NCBI GenBank assembly: GCA_965232895.1
Contig: OZ247430.1
Location: 1,364,001 to 1,428,000, forward strand
Reading direction: 5' to 3'
Origin: Bin87 sp965232895
GTDB taxonomy: Bacteria > Chloroflexota > Dehalococcoidia > Lucifugimonadales > UBA3495
DNA length: 64,000 nt
Shown: one piece after another, positions 24,409 through 32,554 of the stretch
Layout: the number at the start of each line of letters is the position of its first letter
Numbering within the stretch: position 1 is the first letter of the stretch
The notes under the pieces: generated by a model
Databases searched by the model: none
Told to the model about the DNA's origin: nothing
What the model saw: the letters and a program-made list of their open reading frames with translations, nothing else
Position numbers and translations under genes: made by a program

Positions 24409-25200
24409 TTACCGGCCTCCCGCTGACCTTCCGCCGTCCACCATGTACACCCCGCCGGTGCAGAAACTGCTGTCGTCGCTGCCCAGGAACAGCATCATCC
24501 GCGCCACTTCCTCTGGGTTTCCATAACGACCCAGCGGAATGCGGGCGGACGTCGCCCGGTAGGTCTGTTCCACGGTGATGTCGGAGTCGTCCAGCGCCGC
24601 TACCCGCATCTCCTCGATGGACCGCATCATCCGGGTCTCGATGGGCGCCGGGTTGACCGTGTTGACGCGGATGCCCGACGCCGCGCCTTCCATGGCGGCA
24701 GTGCGCATCAGGCCGATCACCGCGTGCTTGCTGGTCGTGTAGGCCGACATGTCGGGCCCGGCGCCGATGCCGGCCGTGGACGACGTAATGACGATGCTGC
24801 CGCCGCCGCGCTCCCGCATGACCGGCACGACGTACTTGATGCCCAGCCACACCCCGCGCACGTTCACCGCCATCACGCGGTCGAATACATCCAGGGGGTA
24901 GTCCGGGATGGGAGATATCGAGCCCTCGATTCCGGCGTTGGCCAGCAGGACGTCCACACCGCCCCAGCGGTCCACCGTCGCCTGCACGTAGGCCTGGGCC
25001 TGCTCGGCCGAAGTCACGTCTGCGGAGACGTAACTGGCCCGATCTTCGCCGATTGACTGCGCAACTTCCCGCAGCGCCGACTCGTCGAGGTCGACCAGCG
25101 TGAGCCGGGCGCCCTCGTCGGCGAACAGCCGGGCCGCCGCGCGACCGATGCCGCCGGTGGCGCCGGTTATCAAAGCTACTTTTCCGTCCAGACGGGCCAT
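24409..25200 (-). CDS. SDR-family NAD(P)-dependent oxidoreductase
   Basis: 263 residues. I chose the second ATG (25200): the AAGGAG site lies seven bases from it but only one base from ATG 25206. Rossmann motif TGATGGIG at 12-19, NAG at about 88-90, catalytic serine pair 140-141, Y154 and K158, all intact. D39 at the end of beta-2 (LVDLD) suggests NAD preference. A classical SDR of the 3-ketoacyl-ACP reductase type; substrate unknown. It leads the minus-strand SDR-DUF917-HyuA group. Confidence 0.92.
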   Translation of the reverse strand: MARLDGKVALITGATGGIGRAAARLFADEGARLTLVDLDESALREVAQSIGEDRASYVSADVTSAEQAQAYVQATVDRWGGVDVLLANAGIEGSISPIPDYPLDVFDRVMAVNVRGVWLGIKYVVPVMRERGGGSIVITSSTAGIGAGPDMSAYTTSKHAVIGLMRTAAMEGAASGIRVNTVNPAPIETRMMRSIEEMRVAALDDSDITVEQTYRATSARIPLGRYGNPEEVARMMLFLGSDDSSFCTGGVYMVDGGRSAGGR

Positions 25201-25202
25201 GT

Positions 25203-25667
25203 TCATGCTCCTTGTTTGGCGTCCTGGCGCCCTTGCGATCCCCTATCCCGGCGGTGGACCTGCCAACTGCGGCTGGCGCTCGACGATGGCTTCGAACAGC
25301 GCGGCCGGGAACTCCGCTCCGTCCCGGAAATATCCGCCAGAGAAGCGTTCGCGTCGTCGATGACCCGGGGAGCCAGCGGTTCGGCGCCGCTGGTGGCTTG
25401 CACGCCCGGCGCGGCAGTGGGGGTAGTTGGGGCGGGCGGAATGTCGGTGGGAGTTGGCGACGGTGTCGGTTCCGCGGTGGCCGTTGATTCAATGGTTGGA
25501 GCGAAGACTTTGGCTTTCGCCACCGCAGCCGCGACGGTTGCTTCGTCATCAGGGGCGTCCGCAGTTTCCGGCTCGTCTCGGCCGTACGCGAGGGCGGACC
25601 AGAACAGGCACGTCCGCGCGGAGAGCGCCGCTGCCAGATGGAGGCGCCTTTTCGTGGAGTTGGTCAT
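25203..25667 (-). CDS. Thr/Pro-rich secreted or surface protein, possibly frameshifted
   Basis: 154 residues from ATG 25667. After a hydrophobic stretch (LAAALSARTCLFWSALAYG) comes an acidic segment and a Thr/Pro-rich linker (TAEPTPSPTPTDIPPAPTTPTAAPG), as in many Chloroflexota lipoproteins. The last 40 residues are Ser/Arg-rich and implausible; a different frame over the same DNA reads GGYFRDGAEFPAALFEAIVERQPQLAG and then stops, which looks more natural, so a frameshift near 25360 is likely. The IS982-like element starts only 40 bases upstream and may have removed its promoter. Confidence 0.4.
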   Translation of the reverse strand: MTNSTKRRLHLAAALSARTCLFWSALAYGRDEPETADAPDDEATVAAAVAKAKVFAPTIESTATAEPTPSPTPTDIPPAPTTPTAAPGVQATSGAEPLAPRVIDDANASLADISGTERSSRPRCSKPSSSASRSWQVHRRDRGSQGRQDAKQGA

Positions 25668-25705
25668 ATCAGACTTCTGCAAGACATTTCGCGCGGTCAG
25701 TGTAT

Positions 25706-26625
25706 AACCTTTGGTGCTAGTTTGAGTTAGTTTTGAAAATGCCATGGGGTTCCCATATGCTGTGAGTTGACAATCCTCCACAGCAGGGAACCCCATGAAC
25801 ATCACCGATTTTATCACCGAACTCTACTGTAAGGTTGACGACGCCCTCCCGGGGATAGCGCCGCATCCGCAAGCCCGGCTCTCCATAAGCGAACTGGTTA
25901 CCATCGGCGTCCTCCACGCCATCAAGAACGTCAAGCAGCGTCCCTTCTACCATTGGCTCAAGGATAACTATGGACACCTCTTCCCCAAACTTCCCGAACG
26001 CACCCGCCTCTTCCGCCGCCTGGAAGCCCAGGCCTGTTGGACCGGCTACTTCCTGGCCCAGCCCACCATCCTGGGCGTGGCCGACAGCTACGGCATCGAA
26101 CTGGGACATCCGGTGCGTTCCGGACGGAACCTCCACCAGGTGGGCCGGAAAGGCAAGTCCAATCACCGCTGGATTGTGGGCGGCAAACTCTGCATCGTCC
26201 TCAACCAACTGGGCCAGATCGCCGCTTGGGACTGCGCCACGGCCAATACTCACGACCAACGTTTCCTGCCTTTGCTGGCAGGCTACGACGGGCAGATGAT
26301 TGTCCTGGCCGACACTGGGTTTCACCGGGCCAAGAGCCCGCCCCTGGCTTGAACAGGGGGCGATCCGGCCAACGTGAAAATCTGTCGCCGCGGCCAGTGG
26401 AACGTGCGCATGATCGTGGAAACCACCTTCTCCATGATGACTGCGGTGTGGGGCAGCAAACAGATGCGGCATATCACCTGGCGCGGGTTTGAAGCGCACT
26501 TGAGCTACCTGATGGCTGCCTTCAACCTACTGTCGCAGTGGGATGGGTTGGAACCGGACGAAAACGGACGCGTCCATCGCTCTATTGCTCAATTCGTCCT
26601 CTGATATTAACTAGCACCAATGGTT
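25706..26625 (+). mobile_element. IS982-like insertion sequence
   Basis: About 920 bases bounded by inverted repeats AACCTTTGGTGCTAGTT (left) and the complement of AACCATTGGTGCTAGTT (right), one mismatch in 17. No clear target duplication. The single transposase gene is interrupted by an in-frame stop. A second, unrelated transposase (IS1595-type) begins 20 bases beyond its right end. Confidence 0.8.
25795..26604 (+). pseudogene. IS982-family transposase interrupted by an in-frame TGA
   Basis: The frame starts at ATG 25795, reaches TGA at 26350-26352 after 185 codons and continues open in the same frame to 26604. First part: SISELVTIGVLHAIKNVKQRPFYHWLKDN, LGVADSYGIELGHP (catalytic D), then LADTGFH (second D). 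After the stop: ANVKICRRGQWNVRMIVETTFSMMTAVW, the typical IS982 region containing the catalytic glutamate. The stop sits in a small CCCCTG...CAGGGG palindrome where relatives have a short loop, so an insertion or point mutation probably inactivated it. Confidence 0.75.
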
Positions 26626-26644
26626 CGTAAAGGTCAAGAAATGG

Positions 26645-27613
26645 TCAATCTGGTTTGACCAAGTCCTGCCAGCGCAGCCGTTTGCCCTGCATTTTGTCGA
26701 ATACAATGCCGATCTTCTCAAGCGTGGCGTGGCCGCGCAGATTCAATCGTCCGCTGATTTCCTGCATGTATCGCCACAAGTACTTTGGCCCAATGTTGTG
26801 ATAGGTGCCGATCACTACTCGCCGCACCAACGCCCAGATGCTCTCGATACCGTTGGTGGTGACGTCGCCGTCAACGTACTGGCCCGCTTTGTGCTTGATC
26901 ACGTGGTGATCGTAGAATGGCGGCAGATTGTTATAGGATGGAAACTCGTCCGTATTGATGACCGTGCAGGGTTCCATGTTCTGCAGAATGAAGCCGTGCA
27001 ACGAGTCCATGTCCTTCCCATCAACTGGTTCGATGATTACGTTGCCGCCTCGCTGAACAGCACCGACTACTGTAATTTTACCGGCTGTGCCGCGGCCACC
27101 GTGGTTCTTCTTGTTCGAATGCTTGTTGTGCTCCTTGCCGCCCAGGTAAACCTCGTCGATTTCCACGACGTCGTGGAGCGTGATGTCGCCATCTGCCCAA
27201 GCTTCACGAATGCGATGGATTAGAAACCACGCCGTTTTGTGCGTGATCTCCAGATCTTCGATCAGCATGGCAGCCGCCGTTCCTTTGAGGCGGGTCACGA
27301 CCAGATATATGGCAATGGCCCAGGTGTCCAGTGGCAGGTTACTGGCCTCCATGCAGGTGCCGATTTTAACACTGAAGTATTTACGGCAATCAGAGCACCA
27401 ATATGGCATTGGCTTCTCATTTGGCACTCGCCTTATACGGCTGGAATTACAACGAGGGCATAAAACGTTACCGTCTGGCCATCTGCGCTCTTCAAACCAT
27501 GCTCTTGCCGTCTCATTATCACTAAAAATACGCAGTAATTCTTTTAGACCAAGTCGTTTATGTTGTTTATTCTGGACTGGTTGCAGTCCCCCCATAGGGG
27601 GTGATATGATCAT
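26645..27613 (-). CDS. IS1595-family transposase
   Basis: About 322 residues. An N-terminal zinc ribbon (CPRCNSSRIRR ... WCSDCRKYFSV) precedes the ISXO2-like DDE/N domain: D in VVEIDEVYLGGKEH, D in TVINTDEFPSYN and N in TTNGIESIWALVRR, with a preceding QYVDGDV segment. Starts at ATG 27613, or possibly 27595. I could not find matching terminal inverted repeats or a target duplication, so element ends are undefined. Uninterrupted. Confidence 0.88.
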   Translation of the reverse strand: MIISPPMGGLQPVQNKQHKRLGLKELLRIFSDNETARAWFEERRWPDGNVLCPRCNSSRIRRVPNEKPMPYWCSDCRKYFSVKIGTCMEASNLPLDTWAIAIYLVVTRLKGTAAAMLIEDLEITHKTAWFLIHRIREAWADGDITLHDVVEIDEVYLGGKEHNKHSNKKNHGGRGTAGKITVVGAVQRGGNVIIEPVDGKDMDSLHGFILQNMEPCTVINTDEFPSYNNLPPFYDHHVIKHKAGQYVDGDVTTNGIESIWALVRRVVIGTYHNIGPKYLWRYMQEISGRLNLRGHATLEKIGIVFDKMQGKRLRWQDLVKPD

Positions 27614-27902
27614 TATCAATCACGACGGACCCCGTTGTGGTGGGGGCGGGTTTGATCAATGTTTGCCGACACGTGACAAACCCGCCCGGTTTATTTGTAA
27701 TAATTATCGCGTCATATCTCCAAAAATGACAATGTATCGTTTGCGAACAAAACGCCTACCATCCCGAGAGTACGGGGTGACGGTTAGCTTGTGGTCGTAG
27801 CGATATATGGCGGACGGCGCGGGATAAAAACCCGCCAACGCTCTCACGCTGGAATTGGCTGTTATGCCTTCCCCGGTCACCTGATCAGGTTCTCGTCCGC
27901 AA

Positions 27903-27933
27903 GGGAGTGACGTACTAGCACTTCGTCACTCCC
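27903..27933. other. perfect ten-pair stem-loop
   Basis: GGGAGTGACG (27903-27912) pairs with CGTCACTCCC (27924-27933) around an 11-base loop. On the minus strand it is followed by GAACCTGATCAGG, reminiscent of part of a TPP riboswitch, but the CTGAGA pyrimidine-sensing motif is missing. Function unknown. Confidence 0.5.
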
Positions 27934-28117
27934 CTACTATAGATAAGTGATTAATAAAAATCAACACAATGAGTCAAACTGGAAATGGAAGACTCTGGTT
28001 TAATTACGGACTCAGCATGATGATTGAGTCGTCGGACTCAAAGCAGACATAGTGGTTGCGGTTGCGGGTCGCGGCTTAACCCTGTCTTAAAAAATTATGT
28101 GTCATCGAGACAATAAA

Positions 28118-28152
28118 AACGGGCCAGCTCTAAAGCTAACCCGTTCGTTTTT
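28118..28152 (+). terminator. rho-independent terminator
   Basis: AACGGG (28118-28123) pairs with CCCGTT (28140-28145), with an inner AGCT/AGCT pairing, and T runs follow on the plus strand; preceding A's make it work on the minus strand too, where CCCGTTTTTATT follows directly. It ends the structured non-coding island, implying an RNA is transcribed upstream of it. Confidence 0.7.
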
Positions 28153-28226
28153 CCATTACGCCGGCGCGGATACACGCCATTTCATCCGGCCATATCCGTA
28201 GTCGGTGGTTTGTCAAATATTGTAAA

Positions 28227-28820
28227 ATGTTCCCAAACGCTTATATGCGTGCCCGGGATGCCTTCCATAATCCTCATGCAGATCCGCACTGGACGGGGCA
28301 GGTAAACCCTACCGAGTTAGGCCGCTACATAGTTGCGCAGACCCCATATCCGGAAAGGGTTTTGCACGGAGTGCGCATTTATCGAGGAATGCCCAACAAC
28401 GAAAGAGACCCCAAAGGCTACCGAGCTGCTCGTCGCCAGATTGCGGCATGGGAGCAGCAAACTTTGGTGACGGTAACTACCAGGCAGTTGCGCTACCCGC
28501 GAAATTACCCAGACTCCCGACCTGAAGAGAAGGGAATAGATGTCCAGATAGCGTTGGATTTCGTGATGATGGCAGTGCGAAATGAGTACGATATCGGGAT
28601 ATTGATGTCCAACGATACCGATTTGAGACCGGCTCTCGAGGAAGTGATCAATCTTGGTTCTCAAACGGTTGAAGTTGCAACTTGGGAGCCTCGAGAAGGA
28701 CGCCCTCGACAACATCTTCGCCTGTCAAAAACCGCGGGAACTGTCCAACCGTACTGCCATTGGATCGGCTTGGAAGGTTACAACAGCATCAGCGACGATA
28801 CCGACTACGCGGGCCAATAG
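28227..28820 (+). CDS. NYN-domain (LabA/DUF88-like) protein, N-terminally truncated
   Basis: 197 residues. The PIN-like NYN core is recognisable: EEKGIDVQIALDFVMMA followed by YDIGILMSNDTDLRPALEEV, with acidic metal-site residues in GIDV and SNDTD, as in LabA/DUF88 RNases. The family normally starts with a strand ending in IDGxN, which carries the first catalytic aspartate. Here the protein opens MFPNAYMRARD, matching the residues just after that aspartate, and no in-frame upstream sequence supplies it. The ATG lacks a clear ribosome site. Probably a truncated copy whose 5' end was replaced at the island boundary. Confidence 0.6.
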   Translation: MFPNAYMRARDAFHNPHADPHWTGQVNPTELGRYIVAQTPYPERVLHGVRIYRGMPNNERDPKGYRAARRQIAAWEQQTLVTVTTRQLRYPRNYPDSRPEEKGIDVQIALDFVMMAVRNEYDIGILMSNDTDLRPALEEVINLGSQTVEVATWEPREGRPRQHLRLSKTAGTVQPYCHWIGLEGYNSISDDTDYAGQ

Positions 28821-28826
28821 CTCAAT

Positions 28827-29927
28827 TTACTCCGTAAGCCAGGCCAGCGTGTCCTCCACCACTTCGCCGGGGATGTCCCGGCGCACAGTGGCGCGGCCCA
28901 CGTCTTCCAGCAACACCCAGCGGTTGGCGCCGCCCACGGTCTTCTTGTCCAGCGACATGGCGCCCCGCACTCCGTCCAGGTCAACCCCTCGCGCGGAGAT
29001 GGGCAGGTTGAACCGTTCCAGCAGGACGCGCTGCCGCTCCAGAATATCGTCGCCGATCATCCCCATCTCGCGGGCGATGCGTCCGGCGCCCATCATGCCC
29101 ACGGATACGCCCTCGCCGTGCATGAACCGGCCGTACTCGGTGGACGCTTCCAGCGCGTGGCCGATGGTGTGCCCGTAGTTCAGCAGGATGCGGACGCCAA
29201 GGGTCTCCCGCTCGTCCTGGCTGACCACGTCGGCTTTGATGGCCATGCTGCGACGAATCACCTCGGTGGAGATCTCCGGTTCCACCTCCATCAGCGCCTC
29301 GGCGTGCTCCTCGAAAACGTCCACCAGCGACGGGTCCAGGATCAGGCCGTGCTTGATGGCCTCGGCCCACCCTTCGGCCAACTCGCGCTTGCCCAGCGTG
29401 GAAAGCGCCTGCACATCGGCCAGGACTGCCCGCGGCTGGTAGAAGGCGCCGACCATGTTCTTGGCCTGGGGCAGGTTCACCGCCACCTTGCCGCCGATGG
29501 ACGCGTCCACCATGGCGGCCATGCTGGTCGGCACCTGCACGAAGGGCACGCCGCGCAGGAAGGTGCTGGCGATGAACCCGCCCAGGTCGCCGGCCACGCC
29601 GCCGCCGATGGCGATGATGGGCTGGCCCCGCTCGGCTTTCAGGCCCACCAGCCACTCGTAGATTTCCTGGGCCTGCTGGAAGGATTTGCTGGTCTCGCCG
29701 GCCGGTATGACGAAACAATGGGCCGCGATGCCCGCCCGCTGCAGCGCCCACTGGGCGTTGCGACCGTAGGGCCGCATCACGTTCTCGTCCGTGACGATGT
29801 ACGCGGTGTTGCCCAACCCAAGTTCCTGGATGTGCTCGCCCAGCCGCTCGATGATGCCCCAGCCGGCGATGACGGGGTAACTGCCCCCGGAGTGGTGAAC
29901 GGTTGCGGCTAGGTCTGGGCTGGTCAT
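28827..29927 (-). CDS. aroB: 3-dehydroquinate synthase
   Basis: 366 residues. Converts DAHP to 3-dehydroquinate in the shikimate pathway, NAD- and metal-dependent. Conserved segments: IPAGETSKSF, IGGGVAGDLGGFIASTFLRG, VQVPTSMAAMVDASIGGKVAVNLPQAKNMVGAFYQP, GWAEAIKHG, LNYGHTIGHALE and HGEGVSVGM, the last two with metal ligands. The shikimate kinase gene lies upstream on the same strand but is separated by a fic gene. Confidence 0.96.
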   Translation of the reverse strand: MTSPDLAATVHHSGGSYPVIAGWGIIERLGEHIQELGLGNTAYIVTDENVMRPYGRNAQWALQRAGIAAHCFVIPAGETSKSFQQAQEIYEWLVGLKAERGQPIIAIGGGVAGDLGGFIASTFLRGVPFVQVPTSMAAMVDASIGGKVAVNLPQAKNMVGAFYQPRAVLADVQALSTLGKRELAEGWAEAIKHGLILDPSLVDVFEEHAEALMEVEPEISTEVIRRSMAIKADVVSQDERETLGVRILLNYGHTIGHALEASTEYGRFMHGEGVSVGMMGAGRIAREMGMIGDDILERQRVLLERFNLPISARGVDLDGVRGAMSLDKKTVGGANRWVLLEDVGRATVRRDIPGEVVEDTLAWLTE

Positions 29928-29962
29928 TGTGAAACTCCTTTATTCCAGTCAGCGAGTATTGC

Positions 29963-31468
29963 TCAGCTGAGGTGACCACTCCATTGCCGGAGCGCGATTG
30001 TCAAGCATTGGTCGGTCCATTCTTTGAGGCGCGGAAGCAAATCGTCTGCGTCGCTTTCCCAAGTGAATTTGAAAGGCTCTACAGTGCAGTCAATAAACGA
30101 GGAAGTTTCGTCTTCCTCAAACTGGTTTGAAGTGTCGTCGCCGCGATATTCAATGAGAGCGAACGCGGTCGCGGCCATGATGCCCGACGATTGCCGTCCG
30201 GTGTGATGCAACGACACTACGAAAATGAGACGTGACTGCTGTGCCATCTGATCCGGCATCAGCGCGAGCCTGATAAAGAACCTGGCTTCGTTGAAGTTAG
30301 CCCAGTGCTTGGCGTTCTTGGCAGTCTCGCCTACCTGCCAACGATACCAATGTTCCATATCTCCCGGCCCTCCAGTGATTACCTGGCAATCTACTGTTCG
30401 CCCGGCTTGTCTCAAGCGTGAAGCAATCTGACTGGCCCGTTCAGTCAGCAGAACCGAGGCGTGTTTTTGCAACGCATCGCCAACCGTGTTGACCAAGCGT
30501 AGTTGATTTGCCCGATCAGTGTTTCCATGTTCGATTTGCTCGACGATATGATCAAGCGCCTGCTCAAAGGCGCCGGCCGGTCCAGCAAAATCAGGTTCAC
30601 CAAGGGCCTCGATTATCATCCGCTTTTCCAGTCTGGCTAAAAAGTCAACAAGTGGAGCCAAGTCGCCGCTGTCGGCTTTTTCAAGCGCGTCAATGTAGCC
30701 GGGCCGGTCATCCCTTTTCACTACAACGGGCAGATATTCTTCCCGAACCAGATGCCAAGTGAGAATTGTACGTACCACACGCCCGTTGCCATCCGGGAAA
30801 GGATGAATTTGCGTGAATCGGTGATGGAGCCACGCCGCCAGGAGCAGAGGGTGGTAGCGGTCATTGTCATGCTGATATTGGTTGTACCAACCAATCAGAT
30901 TGTCTAATTCGCTGTCGACCCGTTCCGGCGGGCAGTATTCATGGATTTGCCCGTCAGATCGGGTTGGACTGTTAGCCTGCTTCTTGAAGACGCCAGGTTC
31001 CAGTCGCGCATCGAACCAACCTACTGACGGGTTAAACGATCGATAAGTAAACTGATGCCTGGTGAGGATGGTGTGTATTTGCTGAATGGTTATGCGCGTA
31101 ATAGGCCGGCCTTCTTTAATGTGCGCATACACGCCAGCTACTGCATCCTGGTGATCGTCCAGGATACGAACCAGTTCCTCAGGTTCTTTGTTAGTGTCGC
31201 TCCGATCTATGAGATCTGTTGAGATACCGCGCATCACCAGCGTTTCGGTCATCCCGCGGTCCAGCGTGTACAGCCCTTCAATAATGCCCGTTTCTATCGC
31301 CCAGCTTCGGGTCAACCGTTCCAAGAACGTGTTGTACGCGGCAGGATCCAACTCCTCGCGAGCCCGTTTGACATTGAGCCACTGCCGCAGCAGAGCGTCG
31401 ATTTCAGAAAAATCGTAATCGCACTCTGCTGACAGCGGGCTGATGGGTTGCCATTTGTGGGCGATCAT
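29963..31468 (-). CDS. Fic-domain protein (class II, self-inhibited type)
   Basis: 501 residues from ATG 31468. The Fic core motif HPFPDGNGR is at 222-230 with catalytic H222, the signature of AMP-transfer (or other phosphate-containing group transfer) to target proteins. An N-terminal inhibitory helix motif T60-GII-E64-G65 fits the (S/T)xxxE(G/N) consensus of class II Fic proteins. A long C-terminal extension of about 230 residues is unassigned. It starts four bases after the aroK stop, between aroK and aroB, so it is probably transcribed with the aro genes. Target unknown. Confidence 0.9.
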   Translation of the reverse strand: MIAHKWQPISPLSAECDYDFSEIDALLRQWLNVKRAREELDPAAYNTFLERLTRSWAIETGIIEGLYTLDRGMTETLVMRGISTDLIDRSDTNKEPEELVRILDDHQDAVAGVYAHIKEGRPITRITIQQIHTILTRHQFTYRSFNPSVGWFDARLEPGVFKKQANSPTRSDGQIHEYCPPERVDSELDNLIGWYNQYQHDNDRYHPLLLAAWLHHRFTQIHPFPDGNGRVVRTILTWHLVREEYLPVVVKRDDRPGYIDALEKADSGDLAPLVDFLARLEKRMIIEALGEPDFAGPAGAFEQALDHIVEQIEHGNTDRANQLRLVNTVGDALQKHASVLLTERASQIASRLRQAGRTVDCQVITGGPGDMEHWYRWQVGETAKNAKHWANFNEARFFIRLALMPDQMAQQSRLIFVVSLHHTGRQSSGIMAATAFALIEYRGDDTSNQFEEDETSSFIDCTVEPFKFTWESDADDLLPRLKEWTDQCLTIALRQWSGHLS

Positions 31469-31472
31469 TGCT

Positions 31473-32054
31473 CTATTGATCGGTTTGCAGTTTGGCGGTG
31501 ACAGTGCTTTCAAAAATGCGCAGCACTTCGTCCGCCACCTGCTCCGGAGTGCGGTCGTCGGTGGGTACGGCGTGGTGGGCCAGCGCGTAGGCCGGCGCGC
31601 GTTCGTCCAGCAGTTCTCTGATGCGTTCCAATGGGTCGCCGCCGCCGAGCATGGGGCGTACCGCCGCGTTGGGGCTGCCCCGGGTGATGCGATAGTGGAT
31701 GGTTTCCGCCGTGGCGGTGAGGCAGAACACGATCCCGTTCTCGAGCAGGACCTGGCGGGTCATTTCCTGGGCGAAGGCGCCGCCCCCGGCTGCGATGACC
31801 TTGTTGCCGCCTTCACACAGGGTCATGGCCGCGTGTCGCTCCATGGCGCGGAACACGATCTCGCCGTCTTCGCTGAAGATCTGGTGAATGGGCTTGCGGG
31901 CCCGTCGCACGATCTCTTCGTCCAGATCGGTCATCCGTCGCCCGGTGAGCCGGGAAATGATGCGCCCAACGTGGCTCTTGCCGGTCGCCATGAACCCGAC
32001 CAGGACGATGTTATCGGCGGCAATCAGCGTTTGTTGTCGGGACGAGATTCCCAC
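31473..32054 (-). CDS. aroK: shikimate kinase
   Basis: 193 residues. P-loop GFMATGKSHVGR (about residues 20-31), DLDEEIVRRARKPIHQIFSEDGE (substrate-binding D and the shikimate-kinase IF..EGE-type motif), FR.ME and VIAAGGGAF are all present, as is a lid-region arginine. Phosphorylates shikimate at position 3. Upstream of fic and aroB on the same strand, with a VOC-family gene 30 bases before it. Confidence 0.94.
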   Translation of the reverse strand: MGISSRQQTLIAADNIVLVGFMATGKSHVGRIISRLTGRRMTDLDEEIVRRARKPIHQIFSEDGEIVFRAMERHAAMTLCEGGNKVIAAGGGAFAQEMTRQVLLENGIVFCLTATAETIHYRITRGSPNAAVRPMLGGGDPLERIRELLDERAPAYALAHHAVPTDDRTPEQVADEVLRIFESTVTAKLQTDQ

Positions 32055-32084
32055 GTTTCGCTCGCAATGAAACCAAAGGCGGGG

Positions 32085-32486
32085 TTAGGCGGGTCGCGGC
32101 GGCGCGGGCGCGTAACCCGACGCAGTGCAGAACTCCACGCTGTTGCCGTCGGGATCCTCGATGAAAAAGTACGCCTGTCCGTCGTAGCGAATGCCGCCGC
32201 GCAGGACCTCGTAACCGCTGCTCTCCAGCGTGGCGCGGGTGGCCTCAAGGTCAGCCACCTGAAACGCGTGGTGAATGTTGCCCGGCTTGGCGGGGGCCTC
32301 GTCGGTCTCGATGAGGTGGACCATCACGCCGTTTTCCAGTTGCAGCCAGGTTATGGCCGGATTGTCCACCTGGCTCTGGATCTGCTTGATCCCCAGCAGG
32401 TCATTGTAGAAGGCCATGGCCCGGGCCGTGTCCTTCACCATGGTGGTCACGTGGTTGATCTGGCTGATTTCGATCTTTCCGGCCAT
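32085..32486 (-). CDS. VOC-family (glyoxalase/bleomycin resistance/dioxygenase) protein
   Basis: 133 residues forming two beta-alpha-beta-beta-beta modules. NHVTTMVKDTARAMAFYNDLLG holds a first metal-ligand-type histidine, NIHHAFQVADLEA the second module, and FFIEDPDGNSVEF a terminal glutamate, as in the VOC superfamily. Could be a lyase, dioxygenase or epimerase; substrate unknown. GGAGGG is just upstream of the ATG. Confidence 0.85.
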   Translation of the reverse strand: MAGKIEISQINHVTTMVKDTARAMAFYNDLLGIKQIQSQVDNPAITWLQLENGVMVHLIETDEAPAKPGNIHHAFQVADLEATRATLESSGYEVLRGGIRYDGQAYFFIEDPDGNSVEFCTASGYAPAPPRPA

Positions 32487-32554
32487 GTTGTCCCTCCGAG
32501 CAGGTTGCTGCGGGTATTATGCCATACCCCTCGGAACGTCGCTGGAAGCGCACG

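Larger units (their letters stand above)
27640..28226. other. AT-rich structured non-coding island
   Basis: No protein gene is supportable here. It holds several strong stem-loops: an 11-pair stem 27644-27654/27677-27687 followed by a T-rich run; a ten-pair stem at 27903-27933; a run of GAGTC/GACTC elements (27971, 27991, 28009, 28026, 28035) that can pair in alternative ways; and an intrinsic terminator at 28118-28152. Composition is clearly more AT-rich than the flanks. It may encode a regulatory RNA or be remnant IS or plasmid sequence. Confidence 0.5.

Noticed and set aside
26350..26352. Second selenocysteine codon in the IS982 transposase
   Set aside because: No cysteine is conserved at this position in IS982 transposases and no downstream SECIS-like loop with suitable spacing was seen; a nonsense change is simpler.
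27860..27905. Bacterial SRP RNA-like segment (CAGGT...CCGGGGAAGG...ACAGCC on the minus strand)
   Set aside because: The GGAA tetraloop context and the AGCAGC strand do not match the SRP consensus; similarity is limited to a few short words.
27840..27935. TPP-riboswitch-like words on the minus strand (GAACCTGATCAGG after a long stem)
   Set aside because: The pyrimidine-sensing CTGAGA motif and a proper P4/P5 arrangement are missing, and the next gene downstream on that strand is a transposase. A covariance-model search would decide.
32500..32554. Possible short gene between the VOC-family gene and pcm
   Set aside because: Too short, no ribosome site and no conserved peptide.
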